The translations under genes and the position numbers were made by a program. DNA of 64,000 bases from Tetradesmus obliquus. Its lineage: Eukaryota; Chlorophyta; Chlorophyceae; Sphaeropleales; Scenedesmaceae. The notes under the pieces are model-generated. The model made no database searches and was not told where the DNA came from. It saw only the letters and a program-made list of their open reading frames with translations. Shown here piece by piece: positions 12,881-25,800 of the stretch. Where the stretch lies: assembly GCA_030272155.1 (NCBI GenBank), contig CP126196.1:5332501-5396500 (forward strand), in the 5' to 3' direction. Numbering within the stretch: position 1 is the first letter of the stretch; the number at the start of each line of letters is the position of its first letter.

Positions 12881-13919
12881 TGCCCGGCTCCTGCTTGGCT
12901 TCGATGATTGTGATGTTTGACGGAAGCTGCGTGCATCTGTGGCCAATGTAATTGCTGTGACAGTGGCTGGCTTCAAGGATCGAGATGATTGTGAGACGCT
13001 GACTGGTTTACTTCCGGTTGAGCACTGCTTTGCAGACTGAATAGTTGGGGCTTGTTGAGGCTTCAGACTGTTAGGGTCTGTGATGTCTGTTTGGATCACT
13101 TTCTGGACTCCACTAGACCCACCCCTGAGAGGTACCCCTCAGGGGTCACCAGTCATTGAGTGGGTCAACCATTTCTCCGCCTAAACCGCCCTTAACCCCT
13201 TTGCTACGCATTGACAGAGCGGGTCAGTTTGACCGTCACGGTGGTTTGAGGGCCGAGGGTATTGTTGCGGTGCCGAGTGCTTCAAGAAGCACTGCTTCTG
13301 TCGAGAGACGGCAAATGATTATTGTATCGTTCCTTGAAACAGTCTAATCAGGCGTGATTTGCTTTCTCTTCAAGCAATTGCAAGATTCACTTCAACAGAA
13401 CTTTGCACGCAACTGTCAACGCACTTCCAGGTGATGCTTTGTCGATAAGTTACGAGCAACCATTAAGCATTCGAATAGCTTGCCCCAATATCGTGAGCAG
13501 GCCTCATGTGCACAATTCAACTTTGCTGCTATGAGGCAAGCTGATGCAGCAGCTTACACCGCGTCGCGTACCCGCAACTACACCCAAATTCAACTCCTCT
13601 TGCTGGTTTTTTTCAACTACTTTTGCTGTTTTTCTGTGATCCTCTTGCATGCCACAGGGGCAACAGGAGCAGCAGGAGCTGGATCTGCCACAACCACCAC
13701 TGCTAACAACGGAGGACGTCGCTCCCTGCCTACAAGTGTTTCCAGCGGTGCCAGCTAGCCACAGAAGGATCTAAAGACAACAACGTCATTGTTGTCTCAG
13801 CCTTGCCAGCACATCTTGCCCTCGACGCACCAGCGCAGCAGCGTGCAGCACAAGCCACTGCACTACGACCCCAGCAAGCCTTCAACCTCGCTGCTACGAC
13901 TCCAGCGACATCAGCATCC
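12881..13919. other. Intergenic; possible retroelement remnant with hairpins
   Basis: Contains a hairpin at 13121-13146 with arms ACCCCTGAG/CTCAGGGGT, and another at 13775-13797 with arms AGACAACAA/TTGTTGTCT. The run TGTTAGGGTCTGTG at 13069 resembles an LTR start, but I found no second LTR, primer-binding site or gag/pol motif. A 92-codon frame at 13480-13758 is not convincing. Confidence 0.3.
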
Positions 13920-14675
13920 ATGGCAGCTCAAGCCCCAGAGCTTTCCAACCAGCTGCAGCCTCAGGGCCCCACAGCTGCAGGCCCAGCAGCACAGCCGCAC
14001 GCTGCTGGCCTGGTGGTGCAGCAGGGCCTGGGCAAGCGGGCAGCAGAGGCTGCGCTGCTGTGCAACCGCTGCGGCAAGCAGCGCAAGCAGAGCGACCTGG
14101 CAAGCGAGGAGACTGCGGAGCAGGTGAGCCCTGGCAGCATGCAGGAACTGTGCAGTGCTGGTTCGTAGGCTCGCAGTGGCGCAGAATACGCAGCTCTGCA
14201 CCAAGCTGCTGGCATGTGCACCTTTGCAAATGACTCTTGCTGTTTCATGTGCTGACTAGCTTCGCTGCTTCTGCTGCTGCTGCTGCAGGATGAGGCACCC
14301 AAGGAGGAGCAGGCCGAGCCCGCCCAGAACCAGCAGCAGCCTCTGGCGGCGCTGAGCCCAGCAGACGCGGCGGCACTGGTGTTCACTGCAATCTCTGCTG
14401 CCACTCAGGCAGCTGGGGAGGATGATGGGCCCATGTGGCTCGCCAACGTGCTCGATGCTGCGGCCGCCGTGCGGGCAACAGGAGTTGAACTGGCGATCTC
14501 CTTGACAGCACTCATGGCGCAGGGCGTCGCCTGGCCGGAGTATGTGTACCCTGCAGTGCTGTCCGCCCATGCTGCGTGGACGGCTGTTGTGGCAGTGATC
14601 CAGGCGCACCGTGCAGCAGCAGCAGCAGCCGATGCCGCAGCAGCCGCCGCAGCACAGTCTGCAGCTGCGGCTTGA
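13920..14675 (+). CDS. Ala-rich hypothetical protein
   Basis: Two exons: 13920-14123 (ATG at 13920, donor GTGAGC) and 14289-14675 (TGA), both phase 0, about 196 residues. The intron ends in (CTG)n then CAG. The N-terminal half is Gln/Pro/Ala-rich with one CNRCGKQRKQ segment that could be half of a zinc knuckle. The C-terminal half is a mostly helical, hydrophobic, Ala-rich domain (MWLANVLDAAAAVRATGVEL and WPEYVYPAVLSAHAAW) ending in poly-Ala. No family is recognised. The frame extends upstream of 13920 only to a TTG, so the ATG is preferred. A TGTAA occurs at 15286-15290. Confidence 0.55.
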
Positions 14676-17426
14676 TGCATCTTTTTGAGAGGGGGGAGCA
14701 CCTGGATGCTGCTGCTGCCAATATGCAGAATGCTGCGCAGCTTGCTGCAGCTCTGGCAGCAGCTGCATCGCCGGCAGCTCCAGCAGAGTGTCTGTGCATG
14801 GCGGCAGCTCTGCGCTGTCTGCTGTTGGTAAAAGAATGGTAGCAGCGCATTAGACACAGTCTCTACAGTTGTTGACGGTGCCACAATCATTCGTGGCTAT
14901 TGTTGCTTGGCAGCCGTCACACAGAAGTTCCGGCAGCAAGGTTGCCAGTTAGCGGCCAGGTTACTCTAGGGCGTGTGTGCGTGTCAGCGTATGTGTTTGA
15001 CTGCTGCCACAGTATCCGTGTTGTACGCATAGTGGTTGACATGAGTTGTAGCCGATGACAGTGCATTCCCCTGTGCTACACTGCTGCTGGCTGGCTACTG
15101 CAGCTCCGCAGTGCAGCCTGTTGCTGTTGTATGCTTGGCATGCTTCAACTGGTGCGGATTTGGCCCTGCAATGCTAGGCAGTTGGTGATTTCCAGCGGCG
15201 CTATGTGATTATTACTTCAGTGTCCAAGGTGTGTGGGTGTGTATGCAGGTCTCTTGCATTGTGTTTCCTTGCGTCAGCGCTGGCTTGTAATGCCGGTTGG
15301 GCATGTTGGATGTGCAGTGCCAATACTCCTCTTGAAATGGCGCTCCGTGGAAGCATTGTGCTGCGGTGGCCTTGTGTGTGCTCATGTCAGTGAAGAATAT
15401 CCGCGCTGACGATGGTTGGTGCGTGGTGTGCAGGTTGGGTCAGGCTGGGTTCAGAAGCAGAAGAGTTGGTTTCAGCAGGCGCAGTTTCCACACGCCTTTG
15501 CTGCGTTGATGCAATCACAGCTGGCAGGGCATGACAAAACAGCAGCTGCTGATGCCCCAGCCGAAACAGCTGGGACAGCATGATTTGCGTCTCTGGCAGT
15601 GCAAATTTGTTGATTGTGGCGGTGGATTATCATACAAGGCAGCCAAAGAGACTAACAGATATGCATCAGTAACGCACCGAATCATAACAAGGTGTTGTGC
15701 AGTTGCATCTGTTGGTGATGCGTCATTCGAACACGCTGTAGTAACGCAAGCAGCTTGTGGTTGTAGGTGTGCGTGTTTGAACAGCAGCAGTTGCAGCCAG
15801 GAACATCAGTGTTGCGCAATCTGCATGGCTGCCTCTCACTGGTGTCGGGTTATACTCAAATCAGACAGCTGGTGACACTATGCATGCATCAATCTCAGGG
15901 CGGATGGTGGTCAGAAAGCAGAAGGAGATGACTCGCTGGACCGCCAGTGGCGTGTGAAGCACAGAGTGGTGCTGCTGTGCTGTGTGTCGTGTTGGAGATG
16001 GAAGCATCAATGTTGGTGGCAGAACAGAGAAGTTGGTGATGAAGGTGCTGAAGGTGGTGGTGATTCCCCCATGCTTGCAGGACAGCAGTAGCTGTATCAA
16101 AGAGGTGCCGGCCGTGCTGCGCCAGCGATCCGAGCTTGCAGATGCTGCCGATTGTTTGGTGTGTTGGCTGGGCCGTGCTGCTGTTGCTGTCGCTCTGGCC
16201 AGCTGGCAGCAGTGCGCAATGCATGCAGCAGTGGATTGATTGATTGTACCTGGTGTTTATTATGCATGCTGCGGGCGTGCTACCCTGCCCCACTGGCAGG
16301 CTGCATGATTGATGTTTCTTCAGGTGCACGTTGTTCTTTGCACTGCTTGTGCTGCTGAGCAGCACCGTGTGCTCAACTCGAGCCATGGCAGCAGCTACAA
16401 CAGCCGCTCAGTAGAGCTGTGAACACTGGTCACTGAACAGTGCATCAGCACCTGATCATCGCTTGGTGCCAACTGGCGATGCCCTGACTTTGAGTCTGCA
16501 GCAGATTGGCATGCTGTTACTTGAAGCATCCTGCCGGCAGCTGCCGGCGCTTGCGCTGTTTGGAACTTAAGAGAACAGTGTCTCTGTCTAAACACTGCCT
16601 TGCAATGCATACCAGCCAGTGAACATCGCCATGCATTGCGGCAACAGCGTTCAGTGTGTTGTATCACGCGCTGGCAAAGCATCAGCCAGCCCCCTGGCCT
16701 GACGCAATTTATAACTCATGTCAGCAGCGATAGCAGTGGAGCAGAAGCACAGCAGGCCAAGCGCAAGCTGTCCACAAGGCTGGCTTGTGGCTGTATTGCC
16801 TGGCGTGAGTGATTGGAGTTTTGCTTGGCATGTGCGTTGGTCCTCGTGTCGAGTTTGCTGATGTGTGGTTGCAGACCCAGCGCGCACAGTGCAGCTCATC
16901 TGTCGGCAACTGTCGAGTGTGATTTGAAACATTGAAGGGACAGTGGCACGCAGCAGCAGGCCTGCTACACTTCCCTGGAGCTTGCAAATGCTGGCCAAAG
17001 CAGCTGTATATTTCCCAGCAGCTGCATGTTGTAGGTGTGTTGTTTAATTGTGTTGTTTAGGTATGCATGTGCTACTTGTTGTTCACCAGCGTTCAGAGCC
17101 ACCTGTATCACTCCGCGTACTGCAATTGCTGCTGGCTGCTGGCAAGGTTTATGTGTTTGTGGGACACCAGCTGCTGCTGCTGATAGCTTGAGCCTGTAAC
17201 GCATGCAGGCACGCATGGACCAGCTGTGGCCCTGTGCTGATGCCACCACATTTCATTCATCGAGCTTTGTTGTGATGGCTAGTGTTACAGCTAGTTTCTG
17301 AAGTTTACTAGTTTCTGACACACGCATGCGCATGTTGGCAAGGCTGGCTCCTGACTGCAGTATCCAGACCTGGCCTGAGCAAAACTGTCGGCACTTGCCA
17401 AGGGCCGCTGTGGTACGTGTGTGAAG
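14676..17426. other. Intergenic, no gene recognised
   Basis: TG-rich, somewhat lower GC, with only short frames lacking motifs. The TGTAA at 15286 may end the preceding gene's transcript. Confidence 0.4.
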
Positions 17427-18070
17427 TCAATGCATGCTGGCTGCACCAAGCTGCAGCTGCGGATTGTTGGACTTGAATGGATGCTGGCTGCACCAAGCAG
17501 CAGCCACAGTTTGTTGGACATGTTCCAGGTCAATGCATGCTGGCTGTACCAAGCTGCAGCTGCGGATTGTTGGACATGAATGGATGCTGGCTGCACCAAG
17601 CTGCAGCCACAGTTTGTTGGCCATGTTTCAGGTCAACGCATGCTGGCTGCACCAAGCTGCAGCTGCGGATTGTTGAACATGAATCGATGCTGGCTGCACC
17701 AAGCTGCAGCTACGGATTGTTTGACATGAACAGATGCTGGCTGCACCAAGCTGCAGCTACGCATTGTTGGACATGAATGGATGCTGGCTGCACCTAGCTG
17801 CAGCCACGGTTTGTTTGACATGTCCCAGGTCAACGCATGCTGGCTGCACCAAGCTGCAGCCACGGTTTGTTGGCCATGTCCCAGGTCAACGCATGCTGGC
17901 TGCACCAAGCTGCAGCCACGGTTTGTTGGCCATGTCCAAGGTTAGCGCATGCTGGCTGCACCAAGCTGCAGCCACGGTGTGTTGGCCAAGTTCCAGGTCA
18001 ACGCATGCTGGCTGCACCTAGCTGCAGCCACGGTTTGTTGGACATGTCCCAGGTCAACGCATGACGGCTG
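17427..18070. repeat. Minisatellite with alternating 47- and 56-bp units, 12 copies
   Basis: Twelve copies carry the core TGCTGGCTGCACCAAGCTGC, spaced 47 bp (links with ATGAATGGA) or 56 bp (links with CAGGTCAACGC). The 5' half mixes both; the 3' part is uniformly 56 bp. Both strands show spurious Cys/His/Gln-rich frames, so it is treated as non-coding. Confidence 0.95.
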
Positions 18071-19770
18071 CAGCTTTGCTGCCAGTGATACACTGCGCTT
18101 GCATCGCCTGTCAGTGGTCTAGTTATACTGTTGGCTTGTGATGGCTTGCTTGTGCCTCAGCCTTCTCTTTTGGGAGCGGTTGAATGGCCAGGTTACACAC
18201 AGCGCCAATTACTACATGTATCATAACAGACTTCTGTCAGTTTCATTGTGTGCACTGCTACTGTAGCAGTGCTACAGCTACAGCATGTTGGGTTTGAGTA
18301 CAGGAAACGGCATCAGAGCTTCCTGTGTGCACGCCTGCCAGGCAGTGCTGTCAAGTGTCAGCCTGTGGCAGTGCACCACTGGGTACAGCTGTTCATGACA
18401 GTGTTATGCTGAGTCAGCGTAACAGTTGCAGCTGAAATTTACGGTTATGCCATGAGCTGGCAGCAGTACAGTATAGTGGGTGAAAAAAGACGACATGCTG
18501 CAACGCTGTGTTTGAGCGTGAGCAGACGGTGTGGTATTTGAAGCCACAAGGTAACAAGACCCAGTGCTGCACATGGTCACGATTTGTGTGTTGCACGAAG
18601 GGAACGCACCCCCTGTTCGGGCCAATGACAGCCTGAGGCGCATTGGGCAATCACCAACACCCACCCTAACCTGGTGTTTGTGGCTGCTGCACCTGCAGCA
18701 CCTGCAGGTGCAGCTGCTGTACCAAGAATACCACCAGAACACTGATGCCTTTCAAACCACAGCTGAGCTCAGCAGCCGGCGCTCTTTGTAACAATGGCCA
18801 AAAGCCAAGCCCAACACCACAGCACTAGTCAGTGACAAGCAAGGATTGCCGACGGATTGGCATTTCACAGACGCGTGGTGGATCTCCCGATCATGGCATG
18901 TTATGGATGAGTAGATACTCAAAGAAGAAACATAGGTCAAGCGGCAAGCATGAGACACCTTGTGAAGGTATGGCTGTCATCAGTGGAGTATCATGGAAAC
19001 TTGCTGGCGCAGGCAAGATTGCGCCGTGACAAAACTGGGCCCACAAAAGGGGCTGCACTTGCAAGTACATCTGTGTGTGAAGGTGGCAACTGCCAGCAGA
19101 GGAAATCATTGCCATGATGGCGTGATGTGGCAGGACCTGAATCAATTGGTCACCAGCCAGATGGCGATGGGAGCAACCATGTGCTGCATGCATGCAATGC
19201 TGCTAGCAGCAAGCGACTGACCCGGGGCAATAACCAACTTGACAATTGCGTAAACATGCAGCTACAACAACACTGCAACTTGGAGATGGTGATGAAGGAA
19301 GAGCAAACCTAGTCTGCTATGCATGGACGTGCACAGCATGCAACACAACAATGCTGACTGAGATACATTGAAGAAGTGTGGGTCGCTTTGCTGAAAGGAA
19401 AGAACAAAGCAGCTCCAAAAATGCATCATAGTAGGGGGAAAAACAGGCATCGGACCATAACAGTGCGATTTTAATCAAGGCAGTGTCTGTGTACGGCGCA
19501 GATCCTCAGTGGGCGCGGGACTGTCACGTGACAGGCATGATTGCAGCCTACACCATCACCTTGTGAACACAGCGCCTGCTACCAGAGTGACCTCGAGCAG
19601 GCACGCAACCACAAGTAAACTGCAAAGCTCGTAGCCACGAGGAGTTGATGGAAGGGAAGCAGCCAGACGGTTAATCATTGATGTGAAGCTGGCAAGGCTG
19701 CCTTGCAGCAACACATTCAGACGGAAGCAGCCGGGGCGCAGCGCCCCCTGCACCTGTTCCAATGCACGCC
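18071..19770. other. Intergenic between minisatellite and chitinase 3' end
   Basis: No gene recognised. The part near 19770 should hold the 3' UTR of the minus-strand chitinase. Confidence 0.4.
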
Positions 19771-21124
19771 TCAGTTGCATTTGCCGTAGCCCTGCTGGCA
19801 TCCGCTGCCGCAGTGGTCAGCGCTGCTACCACACCAGCCTCCGGCCGAGCAGCAGTTCCCAATGGAGCAGCAGAAGCCGCCCTGGCTGCTGCCGCAGCGG
19901 CCGTTAGGGTTGATGCCTGCGCAGCCTGCTGGCAGGGGTGTGCCGCTGCAGCTGCCGTAGCCGGCCTGGCAGCCGAGGCTGGTGTCACAGTAGGAGGAGC
20001 CCGTGCCGCAGAACCTGGTGCAGCAGCAGCAGCAGCAGCAGCAGTAGCAGCAGCAGCAGCGGCAGCGGCAGCAGCAGGATAAGCAATAGTAAAGAAACAA
20101 TAGTAAAGAGCGGCAGCGGCAGCGGCAGGATAAGCAATAGTAAAGAAGCAATAGTAAAGAAGCAATAGTAAAGAAGCAATAGTAAAGAAAAAGTAAAGAA
20201 AAAGAAAAAACATTTAAGTTGGGGTACACGTTGCTTGAAAGCCAAAAGCTCATCTCAGCTGCGTCAACAGTGTTATGTTACTACAGCGACATCCTGCAAG
20301 ACATCCAAACATCAACGTTGGCAGCATTATTGGCATTCTGCACAAACATAAAGATGGCAGAAGTCATGCTGTGCTGTCAGGCACACCCAGCTGGCACAGC
20401 ATCCCCCGGGTTTCATGCACTCACCCGTACATGCTGCAGCATTGGCCTGCATGGCAGCAGTAGAGTTGCAGCATGCAGTGTGAGCAGCAGAACGTTGAAA
20501 CTGCATAGGTCTCGCCATGGCATCAGCATGTGGCCCAAAGCAGCATGCACTTTGCACCATGTAACGCCTCATCACACAGGGCACACACGCAGACATGGCG
20601 TCCAGCCCCACTGTTGTAAGTGTCCTGCTAATGTACCAACCCAGCCCAGCAGCTGCACAGCAGCAGTACATGCACACACACACACTAAATGGGCAGCACA
20701 TTGCATACATGCAGCGGCAATGTCAGGCCCTACCATGGACAGTACAATCCTGGTGGACTAATTAAAAATATAATCTTGCACTAGCACAGCCGCATGTACA
20801 CGCACCTGCTGGGCAGCAGATGCCCAGGCCTTGCCAGGCCCCGCAGCCAGAGCCAGCCGTACCGCCAGGACAGCCGGGCTGTGGGCTGCTGCCAGGCTGG
20901 CTCAAGTTGCCGCAGATCCGCTGCCCGCTAAACGGCAAGTCTGCCTCACATCCGGCCATGCCATACACATTACAGGCGGCCTGCATGATCTGCCGGGGGT
21001 TGGGGCAGCCTGTGGACAGCTGCAGGGACCACAGCATGATGCCAAACTGGCTGCCGGCTGCCTGCTGCTGCGCGTAGGCAGCGCGCTCCTGCACCTCGGG
21101 CAGGGTCAGCACATGGTTGCCCCT

Positions 21125-21198
<74 letters not shown>

Positions 21199-21491
21199 GT
21201 CAGCACATGGGTGGCCCTGCTGCAGCACTAAGGCAGCAGTGGGACCAGCAGCAGCACTATGCAGCAATGTTGTTGCACCAGGCAGGCCACAGCAGGCCTC
21301 CATTGGTGCGATTACAAGCACAATCACCGCAGAGGGCTGCAGCTCACCAGGCAGAGCATCACAGCAGTCAGGAGTGAGTTACTGTGCAGCTCCTGCAAGC
21401 AGCACGCCGCTCAGCTGCCAGTCGCAAGCTGGCCCACATGCGCACATCTCCCTGCCGCAGCAGCACCACTCAGCCATCGCTGACGTCTGCT

Positions 21492-21526
<35 letters not shown>

Positions 21527-21770
21527 CGCTCGCTCACTCACCAGACCTCGGGTGGCACCATGATGCCAATTGCTACAGCTTGGCTCCTCCATATAGCCTT
21601 GTGGGCGCGGTACGCCTCGCGCCAATCAAAGCCAGACGTAGACACGTCGCCTGCAGCATGGCCAGCGCGGCACACCAGCAGATGGATTTCGCCACCGCTT
21701 GTCAACCGCAAATGATGCAGCGCATTTGACCGCAGATGATGCAGTGAGGATCAAGCCGGCATAGACAACT

Positions 21771-21807
<37 letters not shown>

Positions 21808-22636
21808 TATATTCCTTGTTTTTGGCTCGGAACTGCTGCCTCCCTACATACCTATGAGGTAGGCCATGATGGTGACCAAGTCCAGCCCTGCTGGCGCCAC
21901 TGGCAGCAGTGCTGTGTTTATCCGGCACAATGGGTGCAGCAGCTGCATCGTGCAACAAGGAGAAACTGCTGCCTCCGTACCTATGAGGTAGGCCATGATA
22001 GTCACCAGGTCCAGAGCCTGCCCTGCTGCTGACCGTGCTATGGCCAAGCCCTGGCCCTTGCTGCTGCTCCAGGTGGGCTGTGCATTGGCAAACACACCCT
22101 CCCCATACAAGCTGGTGGCCCCAGTGGCAGTGGCCAGGATGTAGCGGCCGGCCGGGAATGCGGCACGCAGCGCAGCTGCTACTGCCACCATCTCTGCATC
22201 TGTGGTGCACGAGACTTTGCCGGCAGCTGCTGTGCAGCTGGTTTGGACCTCATAGTCTATGTCAACGCCTGTGCAGCCGATAAGATAGGAGCAGCAGGGG
22301 CAGCCGGGGCAGCTTAAACGTACGAAACAAGGCTGCTAGTTGCTGTGCGGACACCGTTTTGGCGGCAAGCTGCATGCAGGGGGCTTAAGTACAACATGGA
22401 GGTTTGCGATGTACAGCAGTGTACAGCAGCTGCATGCGAAGCATGTGAGTGCTGGGTAGCACCCATATGCAATTGCCGCGGGTACTGCCAGCGCCAACAG
22501 TGCAGCACAGCTGCAGCGCACTACTTGCACCACCGCAGGGATCCAGAAGCTACTGCTGCTGCTGCTGGTGCTGTCAGCTGCTGCTGCAACTGTGTTCTGC
22601 TGCTGTCTGCCGCTGTCCGCTGCTGCTGTCGGGCGC

Positions 22637-22667
<31 letters not shown>

Positions 22668-22791
22668 CACCGTCTAGCCCTAGGTCCGCCACCAGTGCTG
22701 CCAGGTACAGCAAGTGCTAGCGCTCGACATCCAGATCAGGATACACACAGCAGCCATATGCAATCACTGGAGGAGTGCAGGACGCTGCTGC

Positions 22792-22846
<55 letters not shown>

Positions 22847-25800
22847 CACCATCTAGCCCTAGGTCCGCCACCAGTGCTGCCAGGCACTGCACATTCAGCG
22901 CGGCAAAATTCGTGAAGTCGGACCCTCCCACTGACAGAAGCACGCGCGTTTTGGGCCGGCCTGATTTCAGCAGGCTCACTGCATCCGCCACCACTGGCAG
23001 CGGGCTATTAAACAGCAGGCCAGTGGCAGCCCACCACTGCTCCTGGCTGCCGATGCGGGCGCCTCGCGTGTAGTTGCAGTCGGGGCGGGCGAAGGACAGC
23101 ATCACCATGTTCACATAGCCTGCAGCAAGGGGAACAGCAGCAGCAGCAGCAGCAGCAGCAGACGTGCTGTGGCGATCTTGAGTTGGTAGGCGAATGGTGC
23201 AATGTTGTCCAGTACGAGAGGCCCAAGCTTGTGTGCAGCCAGCCAGCAGCCAGCACATGCTGCCACATCAGGCTGTTGTTGGGGGAGAGGAGTGCCTCCG
23301 CAGAATCACACAGCAAGCAGAACATTGCTGCCGATCAATGCTGCCGAAACCCACACAACGACATCCTGGCTATAGAGATGTGGCGTGCAAGGGTGTGCAT
23401 TGTGATCTATGCTGCTCACTCTCCTTTTCAAGACTCACACCGTGTGTTCAACCTGCTGTGGCTCATACCATCTAAGATGGTGCCAGGACCCACATGTAAT
23501 CTATCCTCTCTCATTGCTAACCGTCACTATGCCCAGCCCGAGCTCCACAAAGTAAGCATGACAGTGTTGCCAAAGTACAGGCAGGAAGTGCCCTCACACA
23601 TAACTCATTGCCAGCTTCCCACCTGGCAGTTTGAAGCAGTCCAAGGCGGCAAGCAGGCAGCACATCACATACAACAAACACGTAACTCACGCATAGCTAA
23701 CACATACTCACTCAAGTCGCTAGGCATCCTCTTCTTCTGGTGGTGGCCTCGCATTGCACTTTGCATATGTACTTGCTTGACACCAAATGTAACATGCATT
23801 CTTACACTTACACGCTCAACTCACACCTAAATCATAGTCAGCCGCCCACCTGGCAGTTTGGAGAGGTCCATGGCGGCGCCAGAGGCAGCACCCAGATCAC
23901 TCCAGCTGTTGACAGCAAGCAGGCAGCACAATACACGCCTGTCTGTGAGCTTGCAGCATTTGACGCCGCGCTATTCTACAATATGGACTGACATGCAGTG
24001 TCGAACTGGCGCCCGGATCACTCCAGCTGTTGATGGGAAGCAGGCAGCACAGGCCAAGCTCGTCAGTCAGCTGGCAATGCTCGATGCAGTGCTGCAAGAG
24101 GTGCGGGTGCATCAAATGAATCACTGCTGTTGCCAGCGCAGACAAGGGAGGCCGCGTCACTTGCACAGCAGCTAGTTGCAGTCTTTCAAGATGCATGCCT
24201 GTGTGCGCATCCGGGCACTGCACAGTGCCAGCACTTTTGCAAGCCACATCCACGTGCAGAGATGGGCGGGATTGCCAGCGCAACGAGAGATGGCTTGGAC
24301 TGCAAGCGCTATCAAAGATGGGCCTGACTGCAGCCATCGCTGCGTAGCAGCTGCTCTAGAGCAGGCAGATCTGCCTGCTCACCTCTCATAAAAGCGGCCC
24401 TGCAGGGATGGGCCGCATTGCAAGAAATGAGGCAGCAAGCACTACGCAGTACCGCGTGCAGCTGCCCGGCTGACTCACCTCTCATATTTCTCCATCAGCA
24501 GCCATCACTGCACCGGGCTGCAAGCACTACTGGAGATGGGCTGGGCTGCAAGCACTACCGCGTCACACCGCTGCACAGTGCAGCTGACCTGCCGCCTGCA
24601 GCCATCACTGCACAGCAGCTGCCCTGCTGCCCTCACCTCTCATAGTAGCCCACCAGCAATGGGCCCGCAAGCACCACTGAGCCCAGGCTGCAAGCACTAC
24701 GGCGCCACACCGCTGCACAGCAGCTGCCCTGCCTGCTCACCTCTCATAGTAGCCCACCAGCAATGGGCCCGCAGGCAGCACTGCACCGGACGGCCTGGGC
24801 GAGGGTGGTGGTGAGGGACTGCCTGGCTGGGGCAAGGGTGAGGGCGAAGGTGAAGGGGACTTGGGTGCAGGGCTGGGGCTGGGCCTGCGAGGCAAGCGCA
24901 GAACAACACCCACCGCAACTATTAGAGGTTGAGGGTGCGGCTGAGGGTGAGGGGCTGCCAGGATGCGGTGGGGCCGAGGGCGAGGGCGAGAGTGAGTGTG
25001 AGTGTGAGGGGGATAGCCTGGGGCTGCAGCCCAGCTGGGTGAATGGGACTTGAGCGCAGGGCTGGGGCTGGGCCTGCAAGCACAGCGCATAACAACACCC
25101 ACCGCAACACTTAGCCCCACGTTCAACTTGTCAACGTATCTGCATGAAAGGCATGGTATGTAAGGCGACAGCAGCACTTCGTGCAGCCGGATGCAGCAGA
25201 CCAGCTGCTGCTGCTGCTGCTGTACCTGGGGTGATAGCCCTAGGGTGCAAGTGGGCAGGTAGAGGGCGTGGAGCCCAGGGGCGTCGCTTCTGGCCACACA
25301 CGCCTTCTCCAGCCTTAACTTACCAAGGAGCTGCAAAGCTGCCTGGGTAGTCACTCACTCACTCACTCACTCACCTGGGTGATAGCGCAGGGCTGCTGCT
25401 GGGCCTGGGTGAGGGGCTGGCTGTGGTGCCGCTGCAGGCGCCGTACTGCTGCTGGCAGCCCTTTTGGATGCTGCAGTGGGCTGGGGAGTTGCCGCAGATG
25501 CTGGCAGCACTGCAGCACAACCCGGAGCCGCAGCAGGCGCCTTTTCCTCCTGAGCCGCATGTGCCGTCAAAGTTGAAGAAGCAGCGGGGGTCCCGCAGCA
25601 CGCCTGTGCAGTTGCCATAGCCCACCTGCAGGCGCGGCGGCACACATGAAAGTTATTATTAGTGTTGCCGCAGGGGTCCGCACAGTGGCATGGTGTTGAG
25701 AGGATGGTGTTACCCATGCAGCTGCCAGTGCTCCATCTCTAGCTGCTGCTGCCGTGGCGCTAGCTACTGCCTGACCATATCATGTCGTGCCTAACAGGCT

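Noticed and set aside
17427-18070. Regularly spaced repeats resembling a CRISPR array or a Cys-rich repeat protein
   Set aside because: The whole unit is repeated, so there are no unique spacers; this is a eukaryotic minisatellite and frames exist on both strands.
20219-20761. 180-codon plus frame
   Set aside because: Lies within the chitinase intron between exons 8 and 9 on the opposite strand, no motif.
20762-20806. Chitinase exon 8 running to the stop at 20762, or using the GTGCGT donor at 20805
   Set aside because: Running on loses the conserved second half of the hevein module; the GTGCGT donor breaks phase with exon 9. The GTGTAC donor at 20801 restores phase and Cys spacing.
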